Positions 50,712-61,160 of a stretch of 64,000 bases of DNA are shown here, piece after piece. A model generated the notes under the pieces. That model ran no database searches. It worked only from the letters and a program-made list of their open reading frames with translations, and had not been told where the DNA came from. The stretch is taken from the NCBI RefSeq assembly GCF_000633355.1, contig NZ_AYMQ01000037.1:62001-126000 (forward strand), in the 5' to 3' direction. Position 1 is the stretch's first letter. Every line of letters begins with the position of its first letter. A program made the position numbers and the translations under genes. This DNA is from Serratia sp. H1w (GTDB taxonomy: Bacteria > Pseudomonadota > Gammaproteobacteria > Enterobacterales > Enterobacteriaceae).

Positions 50712-52304
50712 TTAGAGGCCGGGAGCCTTCCACATTGAGGTTGTCAATCCGTGATCAACCAAACCACGTTGATCCAGATACACTGCCAACCATTTTTGCC
50801 GCGCCTGTTGATAAACCTCGCTGTTTTCCGGGTTAGGAATATGCTCCCTGTCCCAACGCACCAGGCTTTCCCCGGCATCCGCCAACGACGAATAGACACC
50901 GACGCCAACGCCTGTCGCAATGGCGCATCCTAGCGCGGTCGCTTCCTTCACTACCGGAACTCGTACGGTCAGGCCGGTAACATCGGCCAGGATCTGACTC
51001 CACAGCGTGCCCTTTGAACCTCCACCAGCAAATACCAGCGAGTCAGCCTTGATACCGGAAAACTCGGCGATTTGTTGCAGATTACAGGCCGACACGATAG
51101 CCGCATTCTCTTCCAGAGCGCGAAACAGAGTAGCTTTGTTGCATTTTTCAGCATCGATCGACAGATTGATAAATGAGGGGGCAGCGTGATACCAGTTCTT
51201 AAAGCGCATGACGTCGGAGAAGATAGGCATGACACCATGGGCCCCCGGCTGTACACGCCTGGCCATATCCTCCAGCAAGGCATAGGTATCCACGCCCAGA
51301 CGCTCGCCGATCAGCTTTTCTTCGGCGCAGAACGCATCACGGAACCAACGCATGGTCAGCCCGGTAAAAAAGCTGATGGATTCGCTTTGCACCATTCCCG
51401 GGATCACATGCGGGTTGATGCGCACATTCATATTGGGATCGGTGACGGGAGCGGGAAGATTCACGACCTGCTGCCAAAACGTCCCGCCCAAGACGGCAGT
51501 TTGCCCTGCCCTGACAATGCCAAGGCCCACACAGCCCAATTGCACGTCACCGCCACCGACAATTACCGGAGTACCAGTCCGCAGGCCAGACAGTTCGGCA
51601 GCGTTGGCCGTCACTACCCCCAACGGCGTTCCCGTCTCTTTGACCGGCGAAAGAATGTCGGAACGCAGGCCCGCCATTTCCAGCAGGCCTTTTCTCCAGT
51701 CCCGCGTAACCAGATCAATCAGCCCGGTGGTCCCGGCATTTGACGGATCGACCGCCAGCTCACCGCTCAGCATATAGGCCAGCCAGTCGCTGATCATGGT
51801 CACCGTCGCGGCCTGGCGATAAATATCAGGACGATAGTGCGCCAGCCATAGCAGCCGCGGCATCGCGCTGAGTGCCAGAGTCTGCCCGGAGCAGCGGTAA
51901 ACCTCATCCTCAAAAGTATGGCCATGCAGTTCTTTTAACTCACTGACCTCGCGTGTTGCCCGCGCATCCACATTGGCGCAGGCCCAGATCGGCTGCCCCT
52001 CGGCATCATAGAGCACGATGCCTTCACGCATTGAACACGCAGCCACGGACACTATCGCCTCCGGCGCAATTGCCGCCATCGTTAATGCCTGATGGATGCA
52101 CTGGCAGGCAAGCTGCCAGTTTTTAACCAGATCGAATTCCATGGAGCCCGGTACATCAGGGACCGCCAAATGATGCCATTCGGCTTGCCCTACTGAGACT
52201 TGATTGCCTTCCAGATCAAAAATAACTGCCCTGACGCTGCCTGTGCCAGCGTCCAGGGCCATCAGGTACTGGCCTGATGTGATAGGAGTACAGAGTCGAG
52301 CCAT
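50712..52304 (-). CDS. lsrK: Autoinducer-2 kinase LsrK
   Basis: A 530-residue FGGY-family kinase that phosphorylates imported AI-2 (DPD), trapping it and creating the inducer of LsrR. It is very close to E. coli LsrK throughout ([20 protein letters not shown] at the start, [30 protein letters not shown] in the ATP domain, ending TSMWKAPGL). The open frame begins 21 codons earlier, but MARL at 52304 fits the family length exactly. It lies 52 bp behind lsrR. Confidence 0.95.
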   Translation of the reverse strand: MARLCTPITSGQYLMALDAGTGSVRAVIFDLEGNQVSVGQAEWHHLAVPDVPGSMEFDLVKNWQLACQCIHQALTMAAIAPEAIVSVAACSMREGIVLYDAEGQPIWACANVDARATREVSELKELHGHTFEDEVYRCSGQTLALSAMPRLLWLAHYRPDIYRQAATVTMISDWLAYMLSGELAVDPSNAGTTGLIDLVTRDWRKGLLEMAGLRSDILSPVKETGTPLGVVTANAAELSGLRTGTPVIVGGGDVQLGCVGLGIVRAGQTAVLGGTFWQQVVNLPAPVTDPNMNVRINPHVIPGMVQSESISFFTGLTMRWFRDAFCAEEKLIGERLGVDTYALLEDMARRVQPGAHGVMPIFSDVMRFKNWYHAAPSFINLSIDAEKCNKATLFRALEENAAIVSACNLQQIAEFSGIKADSLVFAGGGSKGTLWSQILADVTGLTVRVPVVKEATALGCAIATGVGVGVYSSLADAGESLVRWDREHIPNPENSEVYQQARQKWLAVYLDQRGLVDHGLTTSMWKAPGL

Positions 52305-52356
52305 GTGTTTGTCCTCGGCTGGTGTTGCTTTAATGTGTGTTACATCGCTAATAACC

Positions 52357-53322
52357 CTAGTTACCAATAAGTTTGAGCATTTCTGCTGCCGTATCCTGGT
52401 CGGTGACCAGCGCGTTGATGTAGCGGCCTTTCAATGCGGCCACAATCGCCTCGGCTTTTTGTATGCCACCAGCGACCCCGACCACGGTCGGGATGGTGGC
52501 AAGCGTGGCCAGGCTCAGCCCAATCAATTCATTATGGATCTGCATGTCGGGAATGATGGCGCCGTCGGCATCAAAAAAGTAGCCAAGAATATCGCCAACG
52601 GCCCCTTTGCGGCCGATCATCAGTTGCTCGCCTTCGGTGATATAGCCCGCGCGTAAAATGGTGGCGGCATCCTTTTGGCTGACCGAACCAATCCCCACCA
52701 CGGCGACATCTGCCGCCTGAGCAGCCAGCAGAATATCTCTGACACTATTTTCTTCCCGCAGGGTACGGGCGATATCGGCGGAAGAGGCACGCAACGGGGC
52801 TGGAACCATGCTGACGCTACAAGCGGCATCCAGTTGACCAATCCCGGTCATATAAGGCCCGACCCCGCCGGAAAGCGTGACCAGCCGAATTTGCTGCGAA
52901 GAAATAAAGCCGCTTAGCCGCTTCAAGGTGCTCATGGCGGCCTCGCCAAACCCCGCCGCCAGCAGTTGCTGAGGCTGAAGCGACTCCATCAACATATGTG
53001 CCGCCCCAATCCCCAACCTCGCGCTATCATCCGCCTCGGGCAAGGCGGGTAACACGCGAATATTTTTCAGGGCAAAATGCTTTTTCAGTGCGTCCTCATA
53101 CTGCAAACAACCTTCAAAACGAGAGTTAATCTGCACCCGAATGATCCCTGACTGGTGCCCTTTCTCCAGCAGGCGCGAGACCTTAAGGCGCGTCAGCCCA
53201 AGCCGGGCGCTGATCTCGTTCTGAGTCAAACCATCGTGGTAGTAGAACCAGGCAATACGGGCGACCTGCTCTTCCTCACACATTCCCTGTTCGCTGACCG
53301 TGGCACTGTCATTTATCATCAT
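52357..53322 (-). CDS. lsrR: Lsr operon repressor LsrR
   Basis: A 321-residue SorC/DeoR-type repressor that is released from DNA by phospho-AI-2. The helix-turn-helix lies in [20 protein letters not shown], residues about 32-51, and the sugar-phosphate-binding domain follows ([20 protein letters not shown] and onward). It is divergent from lsrA. A TGAACA-type site begins 16 bp upstream of its own start, suggesting autoregulation. Confidence 0.95.
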   Translation of the reverse strand: MMINDSATVSEQGMCEEEQVARIAWFYYHDGLTQNEISARLGLTRLKVSRLLEKGHQSGIIRVQINSRFEGCLQYEDALKKHFALKNIRVLPALPEADDSARLGIGAAHMLMESLQPQQLLAAGFGEAAMSTLKRLSGFISSQQIRLVTLSGGVGPYMTGIGQLDAACSVSMVPAPLRASSADIARTLREENSVRDILLAAQAADVAVVGIGSVSQKDAATILRAGYITEGEQLMIGRKGAVGDILGYFFDADGAIIPDMQIHNELIGLSLATLATIPTVVGVAGGIQKAEAIVAALKGRYINALVTDQDTAAEMLKLIGN

Positions 53323-53337
53323 AAATCCGCTTCTCTT

Positions 53338-53370
53338 TGAACATTTTTAAATTCTGAACGCAATTGTTCT
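53338..53370. promoter_or_regulatory. Putative LsrR site 1
   Basis: TGAACA, 21 bases, TGTTCT: five of six bases of the right arm match the inverse of the left. It lies 16 bp upstream of the lsrR start codon. An extra GAAC/GTTC inverted pair (53356-53369) overlaps it. Confidence 0.6.
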
Positions 53371-53420
53371 TCCATTGACCAACAATAGCTGTGATGCATG
53401 CCTCAAATATACATCAAAAC

Positions 53421-53453
53421 TGAACATTGAGTTTAACCAAACACAATTATTCA
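53421..53453. promoter_or_regulatory. Putative LsrR site 2
   Basis: TGAACA, 21 bases, TATTCA: five of six right-arm bases match. It begins exactly 83 bp after site 1 and lies midway between lsrR and lsrA. Confidence 0.55.
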
Positions 53454-53503
53454 AAAAACGTGATCCTGTTGGCGGTTTTATCGCCAAACCCTGACTAAGG
53501 TTA

Positions 53504-53536
53504 TGAACAATTAGTTTTCAAAAAACTTTTTGTTCA
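53504..53536. promoter_or_regulatory. Putative LsrR site 3 (lsrA-proximal)
   Basis: TGAACAATTAGTTTT, three bases, AAAACTTTTTGTTCA: a 33-bp palindrome whose 15-base arms match at 13 positions. It begins exactly 83 bp after site 2 and ends 34 bp before the lsrA start, placed to block that promoter. Confidence 0.7.
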
Positions 53537-53570
53537 ACTCGATACCCTTTTTCGGCTGAACGGAGGCACG

Positions 53571-55130
53571 ATGCAAACCGGTGAATACTCAGTTCCACCT
53601 CTGCTCTGCGTACAGAACATCAGTAAGCACTATTCCGGCGTTGATGTGCTGAAAGGCATCGACTTTACCCTGCATGCCGGGGAAGTCCATGCCCTGCTCG
53701 GCGGTAATGGCGCCGGGAAATCAACACTGATGAAAATCATTGCCGGTGTGGTGCCCCCGGACGGCGGTTCCATCGAGATCCACGGCCAGCGTTGTACCAA
53801 CCTGACTCCGGTAAAGGCCCATCAGTTGGGGATTTATCTGGTACCGCAAGAACCGCTGCTGTTCCCTAGTCTGTCGGTAAAAGAGAACATATTGTTTGGC
53901 CTGCCTGCCAAACGGGCTGCCGTGGAAAAAATGCATCAGTTATTGGAGCTGTTGGGATGCAAGCTTGAGCCTAACAGCGCAGCAGGTTCACTGGAGGTGG
54001 CCGATCGCCAGATCGTGGAAATCATGCGGGGATTAATGCGTGATTCCCAGATCCTGATCCTGGATGAACCCACCGCATCACTGACGCCCGCCGAAACAGA
54101 GCGTTTGTTTGCCCGTTTACGCGAACTGCTGGGTAAAGGGGTCGGCATTGTGTTTATTTCACACAAGCTGCCGGAAATCCGCCAGCTAGCCGATCGGGTC
54201 AGCGTAATGCGTGACGGGAAAATCGCCCTGACGGGGAAAACCACCGCGCTGACCACCGATGAAATTATTCAGGCGATCACCCCAGCCGCGCGCAATGTCG
54301 ATCTCCCCGCCAGCCAAAAACTGTGGCTCGAGCTGCCTGGCAATCGGCCTGCCAACCCGCAGGGCAAAGCCGTCTTGCAGTTGGCTAATCTCACTGGCGA
54401 AGGCTTCTTGCAGGTCAGTTTTGAGCTCCATGCCGGAGAGATCCTGGGCCTGGCTGGCCTGGTTGGATCGGGGCGTACCGAGCTGGCTGAAACCCTGTAT
54501 GGATTACGCCCGCTGCGGGCCGGCAACATCCTGCTCAATGGCGAAGAGATCGCCAAACTACCCACCCGGCAGAGATTGCAGCGCGGCCTGGTCTATCTGC
54601 CAGAAGACCGTCAGTCCTCCGGGCTGTATCTGGACGCATCGTTATCCTGGGACGTGAATGCCCTGACGCACAATCACAGCGGCTTCTGGGCCAATCCACA
54701 ACGCGACCACGCGACACTGGAACGTTATCGCCGGGCGTTGGATATCAAGTACCACGATCCTGAACAGCCTGCTCGCACGCTGTCCGGCGGTAATCAGCAA
54801 AAAATTCTGATCGCCAAATGCCTGGAAGCATCGCCACAGGTGTTGATTGTCGATGAGCCAACCCGCGGGGTGGACGTCGGCGCGCGTAACGATATCTATC
54901 AGTTGATACGCAGCATTGCCCAGCAGAATGTCGCCATCCTGTTTATTTCTTCCGACCTCGAAGAGATCGCCATGATGGCCGATCGCGTCTACGTCATGCA
55001 CCAGGGGGAAGTCGCTCCTACCGCACTTTGCGGTGACCAGATTGATGTCGATACCATTATGCATATGGCCTTTGGTGAACACCGCGGCACCTCCCATCAA
55101 CCTCATGCCAACGGGGAGGCAACATGTTAA
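53571..55130 (+). CDS. lsrA: AI-2 ABC transporter ATPase LsrA
   Basis: A 519-residue double ABC ATPase of the sugar type. The first nucleotide domain has Walker [10 protein letters not shown] near residue 42-50 and Walker B LILDEP; the second has [10 protein letters not shown]-type Walker A, signature TLSGGNQQK and [11 protein letters not shown]. It powers AI-2 import through LsrC and LsrD. GGAGG lies four bases before the ATG. It overlaps lsrC by seven bases. Confidence 0.95.
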   Translation: MQTGEYSVPPLLCVQNISKHYSGVDVLKGIDFTLHAGEVHALLGGNGAGKSTLMKIIAGVVPPDGGSIEIHGQRCTNLTPVKAHQLGIYLVPQEPLLFPSLSVKENILFGLPAKRAAVEKMHQLLELLGCKLEPNSAAGSLEVADRQIVEIMRGLMRDSQILILDEPTASLTPAETERLFARLRELLGKGVGIVFISHKLPEIRQLADRVSVMRDGKIALTGKTTALTTDEIIQAITPAARNVDLPASQKLWLELPGNRPANPQGKAVLQLANLTGEGFLQVSFELHAGEILGLAGLVGSGRTELAETLYGLRPLRAGNILLNGEEIAKLPTRQRLQRGLVYLPEDRQSSGLYLDASLSWDVNALTHNHSGFWANPQRDHATLERYRRALDIKYHDPEQPARTLSGGNQQKILIAKCLEASPQVLIVDEPTRGVDVGARNDIYQLIRSIAQQNVAILFISSDLEEIAMMADRVYVMHQGEVAPTALCGDQIDVDTIMHMAFGEHRGTSHQPHANGEATC

Positions 55131-56173
55131 AGGTGATACAGAACAACCGCGAGTTGACGGCGCTGCTGGCCATCATCGGCCTGTTTGCGCTACTTGGCTG
55201 CATCGATAGCAACTATTTCAGCTTCCAGACGCTGACCATGATCTTCAGTAGTTCGCAAATCCTGATGCTGCTGGCCATCGGCGCTGCGCTGGTGATGCTG
55301 ACCCGGAATATCGACGTTTCCGTCGGCTCCATCACCGGGATGTGTGCGGTGCTACTCGGGATAACGCTCAATGCCGGATACAGCTTGCCGTTCGCCTTTA
55401 CGGTTACGCTGCTGCTCGGCTTGCTGGCGGGCTTTATCAACGGTGTGCTGGTCGCCTGGTTTAAAATCCCCGCCATTGTCGCCACCCTGGGCACCCTTGG
55501 CCTGTATCGCGGCATCATGCTGTTGTGGACCGGGGGCAAATGGATCGAGGGGCTGCCCAGTTCACTGAAACAACTTTCCTCACCCATAGTGCTGGGTATC
55601 TCGCCGATTGGCTGGCTGACCTTGCTGTTACTGGCGTTAATGGCGTGGCTGCTGTTGAAAAACTCATTCGGCCGCAGTTTCTATGCCACCGGTGACAACC
55701 TACAGGGCGCGCGTCAACTCGGGATCCGCACCGAAGCCATTCGCATCATCGCGTTTTCACTCAATGGGCTAATGGCGGCGCTCGCCGGGATCGTGTTTGC
55801 CGCCCAGATTGGCTTTATCCCCAATCAAACCGGCACCGGCCTGGAAATGAAAGCCATTGCCGCCTGCGTGCTTGGCGGTATCAGCCTGCTTGGCGGTTCT
55901 GGCACGGTAGTCGGCGCCATTCTCGGTGCCTATTTCCTGACGCAAATCGACAGCGTGCTGGTGCTGCTGCGTATTCCTGCCTGGTGGAACGACTTTATTG
56001 CTGGCCTGGTGCTGTTGGGCGTGCTGGTCTTCGATGGCCGCCTGCGTTGCGCCCTGGAGAAGAATATCCGCCGCCAGAAATATGCCCGATTTATCGATCC
56101 TCCGGCCTCGACCCCACCATCCCCCCACTCCACCAAACTGCCTGCGCAAGGTAAAAAGCGGGAGATCGCATAA
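55124..56173 (+). CDS. lsrC: AI-2 ABC transporter permease LsrC
   Basis: A 349-residue membrane permease of the ribose/AI-2 ABC family with about nine to ten transmembrane helices and the ATPase-contact-like [20 protein letters not shown] stretch. The C-terminal tail (about residues 320-349) is Pro, Ser and Lys rich and hydrophilic. It overlaps lsrA by seven bases and lsrD by one (TAATG). Confidence 0.95.
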   Translation: MLKVIQNNRELTALLAIIGLFALLGCIDSNYFSFQTLTMIFSSSQILMLLAIGAALVMLTRNIDVSVGSITGMCAVLLGITLNAGYSLPFAFTVTLLLGLLAGFINGVLVAWFKIPAIVATLGTLGLYRGIMLLWTGGKWIEGLPSSLKQLSSPIVLGISPIGWLTLLLLALMAWLLLKNSFGRSFYATGDNLQGARQLGIRTEAIRIIAFSLNGLMAALAGIVFAAQIGFIPNQTGTGLEMKAIAACVLGGISLLGGSGTVVGAILGAYFLTQIDSVLVLLRIPAWWNDFIAGLVLLGVLVFDGRLRCALEKNIRRQKYARFIDPPASTPPSPHSTKLPAQGKKREIA

Positions 56174-57171
56174 TGGCCAACTGGCGACGTTACGGCTGGG
56201 AACTGGCGCTGACCGCCCTGCTGTTGATTGAAATTCTGGCGTTCGGTGTGGTTAACCCACGCATGCTGGATATTAATGTGCTGCTCTTCAGCACCAGTGA
56301 TTTTATCTGCATCGGCATTGTAGCATTGCCGTTAACCATGGTGATCGTCAGCGGTGGAATTGATATTTCCTTTGGTTCCACCATTGGCCTGTGCGCCATT
56401 GCGCTGGGAGTGCTGTTCCAGGCGGGGCTCCCCATGCCGCTGGCCATTGTCATCACTCTGGCCCTGGGCGTACTGTGCGGTTTGATCAATGCCGGGCTGA
56501 TCATCTACACCGGGATCAATCCGCTGGTTATCACCCTCGGCACTCTGTACCTGTTTGGTGGCAGCGCCCTGCTGCTTTCGGGGATCTCCGGTGCGACCGG
56601 CTATGAAGGTATCGGCGGCTTCCCAATAGCCTTTACCGATTTCGCCAACCTGACGGTATTAGGCCTGCCCGTGCCGCTGGTCTTCTTCATTGTCTGTGTC
56701 CTGCTGTGCTGGCTGCTGATGCACCGCACACACAGTGGCCGCAACATCTTTCTGATTGGACAAAGCAACCGGGTGACGCAATACAGTGCCATCCCGATTA
56801 ACCGCACACTGTGCGCACTCTATGCGATGACCGGATTGGCTTCGGCCATCGCTGCGGTGCTGCTGGTTTCCTACTTCGGTTCCGCACGCTCCGATCTCGG
56901 CGCGTCTTTCCTGATGCCTGCCATCACGGCGGTTGTGCTGGGTGGGGCGAACATTTACGGCGGTTCAGGTTCGATTATCGGCACTGCCGTTGCCGTGTTG
57001 CTGGTCGGTTATCTGCAACAGGGTTTGCAAATGGCTGGCGTGCCCAACCAGATTTCCAGCGCACTTTCCGGGGCGTTGCTGATCGTCGTCGTCGTTGGCC
57101 GCTCCATCAGCCTGCATCGGCATCAAATCAGAGAGTGGCTGCAACGACGGCGCACCATCAAACAGGCTTGA
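56173..57171 (+). CDS. lsrD: AI-2 ABC transporter permease LsrD
   Basis: A 332-residue permease, partner of LsrC in the AI-2 channel, with ten or so hydrophobic helices and the family stretches [17 protein letters not shown] and [20 protein letters not shown]. It starts on the last base of the lsrC stop codon, indicating coupled translation. The gap to lsrB is 55 bp. Confidence 0.95.
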   Translation: MANWRRYGWELALTALLLIEILAFGVVNPRMLDINVLLFSTSDFICIGIVALPLTMVIVSGGIDISFGSTIGLCAIALGVLFQAGLPMPLAIVITLALGVLCGLINAGLIIYTGINPLVITLGTLYLFGGSALLLSGISGATGYEGIGGFPIAFTDFANLTVLGLPVPLVFFIVCVLLCWLLMHRTHSGRNIFLIGQSNRVTQYSAIPINRTLCALYAMTGLASAIAAVLLVSYFGSARSDLGASFLMPAITAVVLGGANIYGGSGSIIGTAVAVLLVGYLQQGLQMAGVPNQISSALSGALLIVVVVGRSISLHRHQIREWLQRRRTIKQA

Positions 57172-57226
57172 ACTGATCCAACCTCCAGATGCTCTTCGTC
57201 TGGCAACGCGATATACGGAGAACAAC

Positions 57227-58249
57227 ATGACCATACAGCGTATCAAAAAAATCGCGCTTTTAAGCGTACTCGGCATGGCTTCACTGAGCATTGGCGTGCA
57301 GGCAGCGGAGCGCATTGCCTTTATCCCCAAACTGGTCGGTGTCGGCTTTTTCACCAGCGGTGGTAATGGCGCGCAACAGGCGGGGAAAGAGCTGGGCGTT
57401 GACGTGACCTACGACGGCCCAACCGAACCTAGCGTTTCAGGCCAGGTGCAACTGATCAATAACTTCGTCAACCAGGGCTATAACGCCATCATCGTCTCTG
57501 CGGTCTCCCCGGAAGGGCTGTGCCCGGCGTTAAAACGCGCCATGCAGCGTGGCGTCAAAGTCCTGACCTGGGATTCGGACACCAAGCCGGAATGCCGTTC
57601 TTACTACATCAATCAGGGCACGCCAGCACAACTCGGCGGCATGCTGGTCGATATGGCCGCCAATCAGGTGAAGAAAGAAAAAGCCAAAGTGGCCTTCTTC
57701 TATTCCAGCCCGACAGTCACCGACCAAAACCAGTGGGTTAATGCCGCCAAGCTTAAGATCGAAAAAGAGCATCCAGGCTGGGAAGTGGTCACCACGCAGT
57801 TCGGTTACAACGATGCTACCAAGTCACTGCAAACCGCCGAAGGGATCCTGAAGGCCTACGGCGATCTGGATGCCATCATTGCCCCGGATGCCAATGCCCT
57901 GCCCGCCGCAGCCCAGGCGGCAGAGAACCTCAAGCGTGACAACGTGGCGATTGTCGGTTTCAGCACCCCGAACGTGATGCGCCCCTATATTCAACGCGGC
58001 ACGGTGAAAGAGTTCGGCCTGTGGGACGTGGTCAAACAGGGGAAAATTTCGGTTTACGTGGCTGACGCCATGCTGAAAAACGGCGAATTGAAGGTTGGCG
58101 ACAAGCTTGATGTCCCTGGCGTGGGCCAGGTAGAGGTTTCGCCAAACAGCGTTCAAGGCTACGACTACCAGGCGACAGGCAATGGCATCGTGTTGCTGCC
58201 TGAGCGCGTGGTGTTCAATAAAGACAATATCGACAAATTCGACTTCTAA
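57227..58249 (+). CDS. lsrB: AI-2 periplasmic binding protein LsrB
   Basis: A 340-residue periplasmic AI-2 receptor. A signal peptide runs to about LSIGVQAA, followed by [20 protein letters not shown] with the conserved ligand-site Lys. Other binding residues typical of LsrB are in TWDSDTKPE (Asp pair), [13 protein letters not shown] and the GLWDVV region. The open frame starts earlier, inside lsrD, but the family start is ATG 57227 with CGGAG upstream. Full motif content suggests real AI-2 uptake. Confidence 0.95.
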   Translation: MTIQRIKKIALLSVLGMASLSIGVQAAERIAFIPKLVGVGFFTSGGNGAQQAGKELGVDVTYDGPTEPSVSGQVQLINNFVNQGYNAIIVSAVSPEGLCPALKRAMQRGVKVLTWDSDTKPECRSYYINQGTPAQLGGMLVDMAANQVKKEKAKVAFFYSSPTVTDQNQWVNAAKLKIEKEHPGWEVVTTQFGYNDATKSLQTAEGILKAYGDLDAIIAPDANALPAAAQAAENLKRDNVAIVGFSTPNVMRPYIQRGTVKEFGLWDVVKQGKISVYVADAMLKNGELKVGDKLDVPGVGQVEVSPNSVQGYDYQATGNGIVLLPERVVFNKDNIDKFDF

Positions 58250-58283
58250 CCCGCCACACCGATTATTTCGAGGGAGTAATACA

Positions 58284-59159
58284 ATGGCTGATTTAGATGA
58301 CATCAAAGACGGTAAAGACTTCCATATTGACCAGCCGCAGCAAAATGCCCTGTTCAGTTTGAAAGGCTGCGGTGCGCTGGACTGGGGTATGCAGTCCCGT
58401 CTGGCACGTATTTTTAATCCACGAACCAACAGAACCGTGATGCTGGCCTTCGATCATGGCTATTTCCAGGGGCCGACGACTGGGTTAGAGCGTATTGATA
58501 TCAATATTGCGCCGCTGTTCGAGCATGCAGACGTATTGATGTGTACCCGGGGCATCCTGCGCAGCGTGATCCCTCCGGCCACCAATAAGCCCATCGTCCT
58601 GCGCGCGTCAGGGGCAAACTCCATTCTTACCGAGTTGAGCAATGAGGCGGTGGCGGTCGCCATGGATGATGCGGTACGTCTTAATAGCTGTGCCGTTGCG
58701 GCGCAGGTTTATATCGGCACGGAACATGAACATCAGTCGATTAAAAATATCATCCAGTTAATCGATGCTGGCCTGAAAGTCGGGATGCCCACCATGGCGG
58801 TGACCGGCGTTGGCAAAGATATGGCGCGCGATCAGCGCTATTTCTCACTGGCCACGCGTATCGCTGCCGAGATGGGGGCGCAAATCATCAAGACTTACTA
58901 CGTGGATAAAGGGTTTGAACGCATTGTGGCGGGCTGCCCGGTGCCCATCGTTATCGCCGGAGGGAAGAAACTGCCAGAACGCGAGGCGCTGGAAATGTGC
59001 TTCCAGGCAATTGATCAAGGCGCGTCCGGGGTCGATATGGGGCGCAATATTTTCCAATCGGCAAGCCCGGTTGCCATGATCAAGGCGGTGCACGCTATCG
59101 TCCATCAGAACGAATCGGTAGAGCACGCCTACCAGCTATTCCTCAGTGAGAAAGGTTGA
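58284..59159 (+). CDS. lsrF: 3-hydroxy-5-phosphonooxypentane-2,4-dione thiolase
   Basis: A 291-residue aldolase-fold thiolase that transfers an acetyl group of the isomerised phospho-AI-2 to CoA, giving acetyl-CoA and dihydroxyacetone phosphate. Key stretches are [20 protein letters not shown] and the Lys-containing [17 protein letters not shown], followed by [13 protein letters not shown]. The family start [13 protein letters not shown] sets 58284, with AGGGAG upstream. The length equals E. coli LsrF. Confidence 0.95.
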   Translation: MADLDDIKDGKDFHIDQPQQNALFSLKGCGALDWGMQSRLARIFNPRTNRTVMLAFDHGYFQGPTTGLERIDINIAPLFEHADVLMCTRGILRSVIPPATNKPIVLRASGANSILTELSNEAVAVAMDDAVRLNSCAVAAQVYIGTEHEHQSIKNIIQLIDAGLKVGMPTMAVTGVGKDMARDQRYFSLATRIAAEMGAQIIKTYYVDKGFERIVAGCPVPIVIAGGKKLPEREALEMCFQAIDQGASGVDMGRNIFQSASPVAMIKAVHAIVHQNESVEHAYQLFLSEKG

Positions 59160-59215
59160 TACCGCTGAAATGCGGGCCGGTTCTCCAGGCCCGCCCCTAT
59201 TCAAGGAGGCTGATT

Positions 59216-59539
59216 ATGCATGTGACCCTGGTCGAAATTAACGTCCATGACGACAAGGTTGAGCGATTTATCGAGGTTTTTCGCCAAAACCATCTAGGCT
59301 CGGTTCAGGAGAAAGGCAACCTGCGTTTCGATGTCTTGCAGGATCCTGATATCCCCACGCGCTTTTATATTTACGAGGCCTATGCCGATGAGCAGGCCGT
59401 GGCTTTCCATAAAACGACCCCGCACTATCTGGCCTGCGTCGAACAATTGGAATCGCTGATGACTTGCCCGCGTAAAAAGACGACCTTTATTGGTTTGATG
59501 CCCTCACCCCAACCCTCTCCCACAGGGAGAGGGAGTTGA
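59216..59539 (+). CDS. lsrG: Phospho-AI-2 isomerase LsrG with repeat-encoded tail
   Basis: A 107-residue antibiotic-biosynthesis-monooxygenase-fold protein that isomerises phospho-AI-2 before LsrF acts, clearing the inducer. Conserved are [30 protein letters not shown] and [21 protein letters not shown]. coli LsrG ends at GLMP; here translation runs on for 11 residues, [11 protein letters not shown], encoded by the left end of the family 1 repeat at 59501. AAGGAGG lies upstream of the ATG. Confidence 0.94.
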   Translation: MHVTLVEINVHDDKVERFIEVFRQNHLGSVQEKGNLRFDVLQDPDIPTRFYIYEAYADEQAVAFHKTTPHYLACVEQLESLMTCPRKKTTFIGLMPSPQPSPTGRGS

Positions 59540-59673
59540 TAACCCCAGATCTGTTGGAGGAAAAGAGATAATCTCGGCAATCTCGCACACCTCTTCAACC
59601 AAGATGATCTTCTGAACTTTCAAATTTACTCGATCGGTCCCCTCGCCCTGTGGGAGAGGGTTAGGGTGAGGGG
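59501..59673. repeat. Composite intergenic repeat, family 1 (full copy)
   Basis: About 173 bp with inverted ends, CCCTCACCCCAACCCTCTCC at the left and GGAGAGGGTTAGGGTGAGGG at the right, each carrying its own hairpin (TCTCCC ACA GGGAGA and CCCTGTGGGAGAGGG). The left end codes the last residues of lsrG. Related copies are at 13776-13931 and 8313-8358. Confidence 0.87.
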
Positions 59674-59722
59674 CTGACAATCACCAACCGGCTCGCGATA
59701 TACAACAAGCCTGCCGCTAGCT

Positions 59723-60286
59723 TTATTCCTGCCAAGGGTAGTAAATGTGCTCCGCATGTTCAGTTACGCAAGCACTGTCACCGCGTAAGCGGGCGGCCAA
59801 GGTGAAAGCGAAGTCAAAGACCACGCCAAACCCTTTGCCACTGATCAAGTTGCCGTCTTCTACGACATTCTGGTCAACATAAACCCCATTGCCGACGTTT
59901 TGCCATAAATCACCAGAACACACGTAGCGCCGTCCATTAAGCAGGCCATTGCCACCCAATACCCGAGCAGCCGCAGAACAAATTGGGCAGATCAGTTTAC
60001 CCGCCTGATCATGGCGACGGACAAAACTCACCACTTCCTGGCTATTGGCCAGAAACACGCTGCCCTCTGGCCCGCCTGGCAACACGATAGCGTCATAATC
60101 GGTGTCGAAAGCTTGTTTGAGCGTATTGTCTGCTATTACGGGTATTTTATGGTAGCTCACGACCTCTTTATTCGAAATACAGGACAGCGTTTCCACCCTG
60201 ATCTTCAACCGATGCAAGATATCGATAATCACAATCGCCTCCCCTTCCTCAAACCCAGGAGCCAATAGCACGGCAATTTTTTTCAT
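59723..60286 (-). CDS. DJ-1/PfpI-family protein
   Basis: A 187-residue member of the DJ-1/ThiJ/PfpI superfamily. The nucleophile elbow holds Cys103 in LICPICSAAARVL, and the acidic partner lies in APGFEEGEA near residues 13-16. The family includes glyoxalase III, deglycase-like proteins, chaperones and amidases. It is close to YajL in layout but not certainly orthologous. AAAGGAAAG precedes the ATG. Confidence 0.85.
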   Translation of the reverse strand: MKKIAVLLAPGFEEGEAIVIIDILHRLKIRVETLSCISNKEVVSYHKIPVIADNTLKQAFDTDYDAIVLPGGPEGSVFLANSQEVVSFVRRHDQAGKLICPICSAAARVLGGNGLLNGRRYVCSGDLWQNVGNGVYVDQNVVEDGNLISGKGFGVVFDFAFTLAARLRGDSACVTEHAEHIYYPWQE

Positions 60287-60351
60287 GATGACTTTCCTTT
60301 GAATTCGTAATTATCTCTTCCCGTCGCTGCGGAGGATTGTTTTATGTGAGA

Positions 60352-61035
60352 TCAGAACGTATAGCCAAGCCCGACACGAAAGCGGGTTTGTCTGTCATTA
60401 CTGTCACTTCTAACGGATACATTGCCGACTTCTACGAACGGCGTCCAGGCATCGATGCTGTAGGCCGTTCTAAAGTTATATTCGTAGTTACTCTTGCTGT
60501 TATTATACAGATTATATTTGTCGGCGACTTTATAAATCCCTTCGGTGACGAACTCGAACTTATTTATTTTATGCCCAACCCAGGCATCGACTCGGTTGAT
60601 GGTGTCATCTTCACGACTGTCGGACGAGCGCCGTATGTACTCAAAGCGATAGCGCCCGGCAATCCACCATGAGTCATTGATTGTATAGGTAGTACGCAGA
60701 TAAGGCTTATATACCGAGTATCCATTGCCGGTTTCAAGTACCAATCCAGGCTGCGTCGCTAAATTTCCGTTGTTGAATTGATAGCTGGCCGTATACTCAT
60801 TGCCTTGGGCTTCCAGATCATGAAAAGCCTTGTTGGTATCATTCCCCCCAGATTTTGATATGGCCTCGATGGCAAAGCCAAAACCATTGGCAAAACGATG
60901 GGAAATATAAGCACGATCGTAGTTGGTCTTGCTGTCATCAAGATACTCATGACGTACATCAACATACACCGCATGGGTTGTCAGAGGTATTAATAATGAT
61001 AGTAAAGAGAGCAATAATAGAGATGTTCCTTTCAT
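60352..61035 (-). CDS. KdgM/NanC-type oligogalacturonate porin
   Basis: A 227-residue outer-membrane beta-barrel porin of the KdgM family. A signal peptide ends at THA, before VYVDVRHEYLDDSKTNYDRA, the family opening, with alternating aromatic strands and the terminal FRVGLGYTF, ending in Phe as required for barrel assembly. The family carries acidic oligosaccharides, such as oligogalacturonides, through the outer membrane. The neighbouring GH105 hydrolase and GPH symporter suit this. No good KdgR operator is seen upstream. Confidence 0.87.
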   Translation of the reverse strand: MKGTSLLLLSLLSLLIPLTTHAVYVDVRHEYLDDSKTNYDRAYISHRFANGFGFAIEAISKSGGNDTNKAFHDLEAQGNEYTASYQFNNGNLATQPGLVLETGNGYSVYKPYLRTTYTINDSWWIAGRYRFEYIRRSSDSREDDTINRVDAWVGHKINKFEFVTEGIYKVADKYNLYNNSKSNYEYNFRTAYSIDAWTPFVEVGNVSVRSDSNDRQTRFRVGLGYTF

Positions 61036-61160
61036 TACAATTTCCTTGTTATTCAGTTTATTTTAAAAAATCGTTTTTATTAAAATAATGTCATCCGGTA
61101 ACGTTAGTTTACGGTGGAGGAAATATATCTCTTACGGGCTGCGGCAACAGCCCGTTGCGA

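Larger units (their letters stand above)
53323..53570. promoter_or_regulatory. lsrR-lsrA divergent control region
   Basis: A 248-bp AT-rich stretch holding the promoters of lsrRK and lsrACDBFG. It contains three 33-bp inverted motifs at 53338, 53421 and 53504, and a TGTGATGCATGCCTCAAA stretch at 53390 that keeps one good CRP half-site, as expected for a catabolite-controlled lsr promoter. Confidence 0.8.

Noticed and set aside
53390-53407. CRP site in the lsr control region
   Set aside because: One half (TGTGA) fits, but the second half is poor at the required spacing, so it is mentioned but not called as a site.
61050-61085. Possible KdgR operator upstream of the KdgM-type porin
   Set aside because: The AATAAAAACGATTTTTTA stretch has the right AT arms but fails the central consensus positions; likely only AT-rich promoter DNA.
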